Source: Calditrichota bacterium
Lineage (GTDB): Bacteria; Zhuqueibacterota; Zhuqueibacteria; Residuimicrobiales; Krinioviventaceae
Reading direction: 5' to 3'
Assembly: GCA_003818595.1 (NCBI GenBank)
Contig: RPQV01000226.1
Coordinates: 1-6,101 of the forward strand
DNA: 6,101 nucleotides
Both the position numbers and the translations under genes were made by a program. A model generated the notes under the pieces. It saw only the letters and a program-made list of their open reading frames with translations, had not been told where the DNA came from and did no database searches. Below are positions 5,394-6,101 of the stretch, in pieces; position 1 is the stretch's first letter, and each line of letters opens with the position of its first letter.

Positions 5394-6101
5394 CTATCGC
5401 AGTATAATCATTTTTTTGGTCTGCACAAAATCATTTGCTCTGAGCATATAACAATAGATTCCGCTGGCCAATTGCGACGCATCGAAGAGCACCGGATACT
5501 CGCCGGCGTGGAATTCCGTTCCCGCCAGTTCGCCGATTTCTTCGCCGAGAAGATTATAAACCTGCAGCGAAACAAAAGACCTGCAGGGAACATGGAATCG
5601 AATACGGGTAGAAGCGTTGAATGGATTGGGATAGTTCTGTTCCAGGCCGTAATATTCGGGTACCACAGAATCAGATCGCTCAATGCCCAACGGATCAGGA
5701 TCGCCTTGGGCTGTGAAATAAAACCATTGCAGCTGAAAAATCTTGTCGGCTTGACCGATAAATTTTAAATAAACGTCATGACGACCGGAGACAGCTTTCA
5801 CCGCCGAAGCAAAGGTTTGAAACGTGCTCAAGTCTCCAGTATTATTGATAGCGCACTCGGCAATTTTATCGCCGGTATCCAGAGAATCGAGCCACACCTG
5901 GACGCTGCCGCCGGCGCCGGCACATGAGGCGATGACCTTGAGCGAATCCGGCGTCTTGTCATATTCTCCATTGCCGAACTCAACAGCGGCATACATCGCC
6001 CAGTCATTGTCATGAATGTTGTCCAGCACATATCCCTGTCGTGTATATTTCCGCGTGACGCCGGATTGATTGGCGGGACACTCTGCCAGTATTGGCGTAT
6101 A
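5394..6101 (-). CDS. CBM6 and type A sorting domain protein, partial (N-terminus beyond window)
   Basis: The frame is open from the window edge, so this is the last 235 residues of a longer protein. An in-frame GTG at 6029 is not a credible start because it falls inside a domain. Visible residues about 3-129 are a family 6 carbohydrate-binding module. They begin PILAE, continue with YVLDNIHDNDWAMYAAVEFG (24-43, the family's D-W-x-x-Y block), GGSVQVWLDSLDTGDKIAEC (64-83) and TGDLSTFQTF (88-97), and close with SGRHDVYLKF and FQLQWFYF (105-129). Trp34, Tyr37 and Trp126 are candidate sugar-contact residues. CBM6 modules bind beta-glucan, xylan or agar-type chains. Residues 155-235 are a type A sorting domain (NYPNPFNASTR...). 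CBM6 usually accompanies a glycoside hydrolase or polysaccharide lyase, so the missing part may be such an enzyme; this is inference. It precedes the exported-protein gene on the same strand. Confidence 0.88.
   Translation of the reverse strand, partial: YTPILAECPANQSGVTRKYTRQGYVLDNIHDNDWAMYAAVEFGNGEYDKTPDSLKVIASCAGAGGSVQVWLDSLDTGDKIAECAINNTGDLSTFQTFASAVKAVSGRHDVYLKFIGQADKIFQLQWFYFTAQGDPDPLGIERSDSVVPEYYGLEQNYPNPFNASTRIRFHVPCRSFVSLQVYNLLGEEIGELAGTEFHAGEYPVLFDASQLASGIYCYMLRANDFVQTKKMIILR

Noticed and set aside
5334..5768. Plus-strand frame of 144 residues opposite the CBM6 protein
   Set aside because: It is antisense to an unmistakable sorting domain and shows no family motif.

Overview
The window looks like chromosomal DNA from an uncultured or little-studied bacterium of the FCB superphylum (Bacteroidetes/Ignavibacteria/Calditrichota/KSB1-like). 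The main evidence is that three separate proteins end in the roughly 80-residue C-terminal domain with an N-Y-P-N-P-F-N opening. This is the type A sorting domain (FlgD-like Ig fold) used by the type IX secretion system in that group. This placement is an inference from domain style; no rRNA or marker gene is present. Every supported gene lies on the minus strand, so the window reads from right to left. I found no tRNA, rRNA, CRISPR array, insertion sequence or integrase.

Layout in transcription order. (1) 6101-5394: the 3' part of a secreted protein with a carbohydrate-binding module of family 6 (CBM6) followed by a sorting domain; its N-terminus, perhaps a glycan-active enzyme, lies outside the window. 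(2) 5209-4133: a complete 358-residue exported protein with a signal peptide, an unassigned alpha/beta domain resembling ThuA/GATase-like folds, and a sorting domain. (3) 4132-3883: 250 bases without a convincing gene. (4) 3882-3463: a short flavodoxin-family protein. (5) 3490-3266: a start-less reading frame that reads as the C-terminal end of a SpoIIE/RsbU-type PP2C serine phosphatase, probably a gene remnant. (6) 3195-2680: a GNAT acetyltransferase of the phosphinothricin-acetyltransferase-like group. (7) 2519-540: a 659-residue protein with three N-terminal membrane segments, a DUF362 domain and a type A sorting domain. (8) 490-118: a broken outer-membrane beta-barrel gene whose conserved parts lie in two reading frames.

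How they fit together: the two exported proteins on the right probably belong to an extracellular, possibly polysaccharide-related, set. Flavodoxin and acetyltransferase form a small same-strand group with a phosphatase relic between them. The DUF362 protein has its own ribosome binding site and a 160-base leader region. The two decayed genes suggest recent turnover in an accessory region. I see no clear new multi-gene system. The points most worth a second look are the membrane-anchored DUF362/sorting-domain chimera and the two gene relics.
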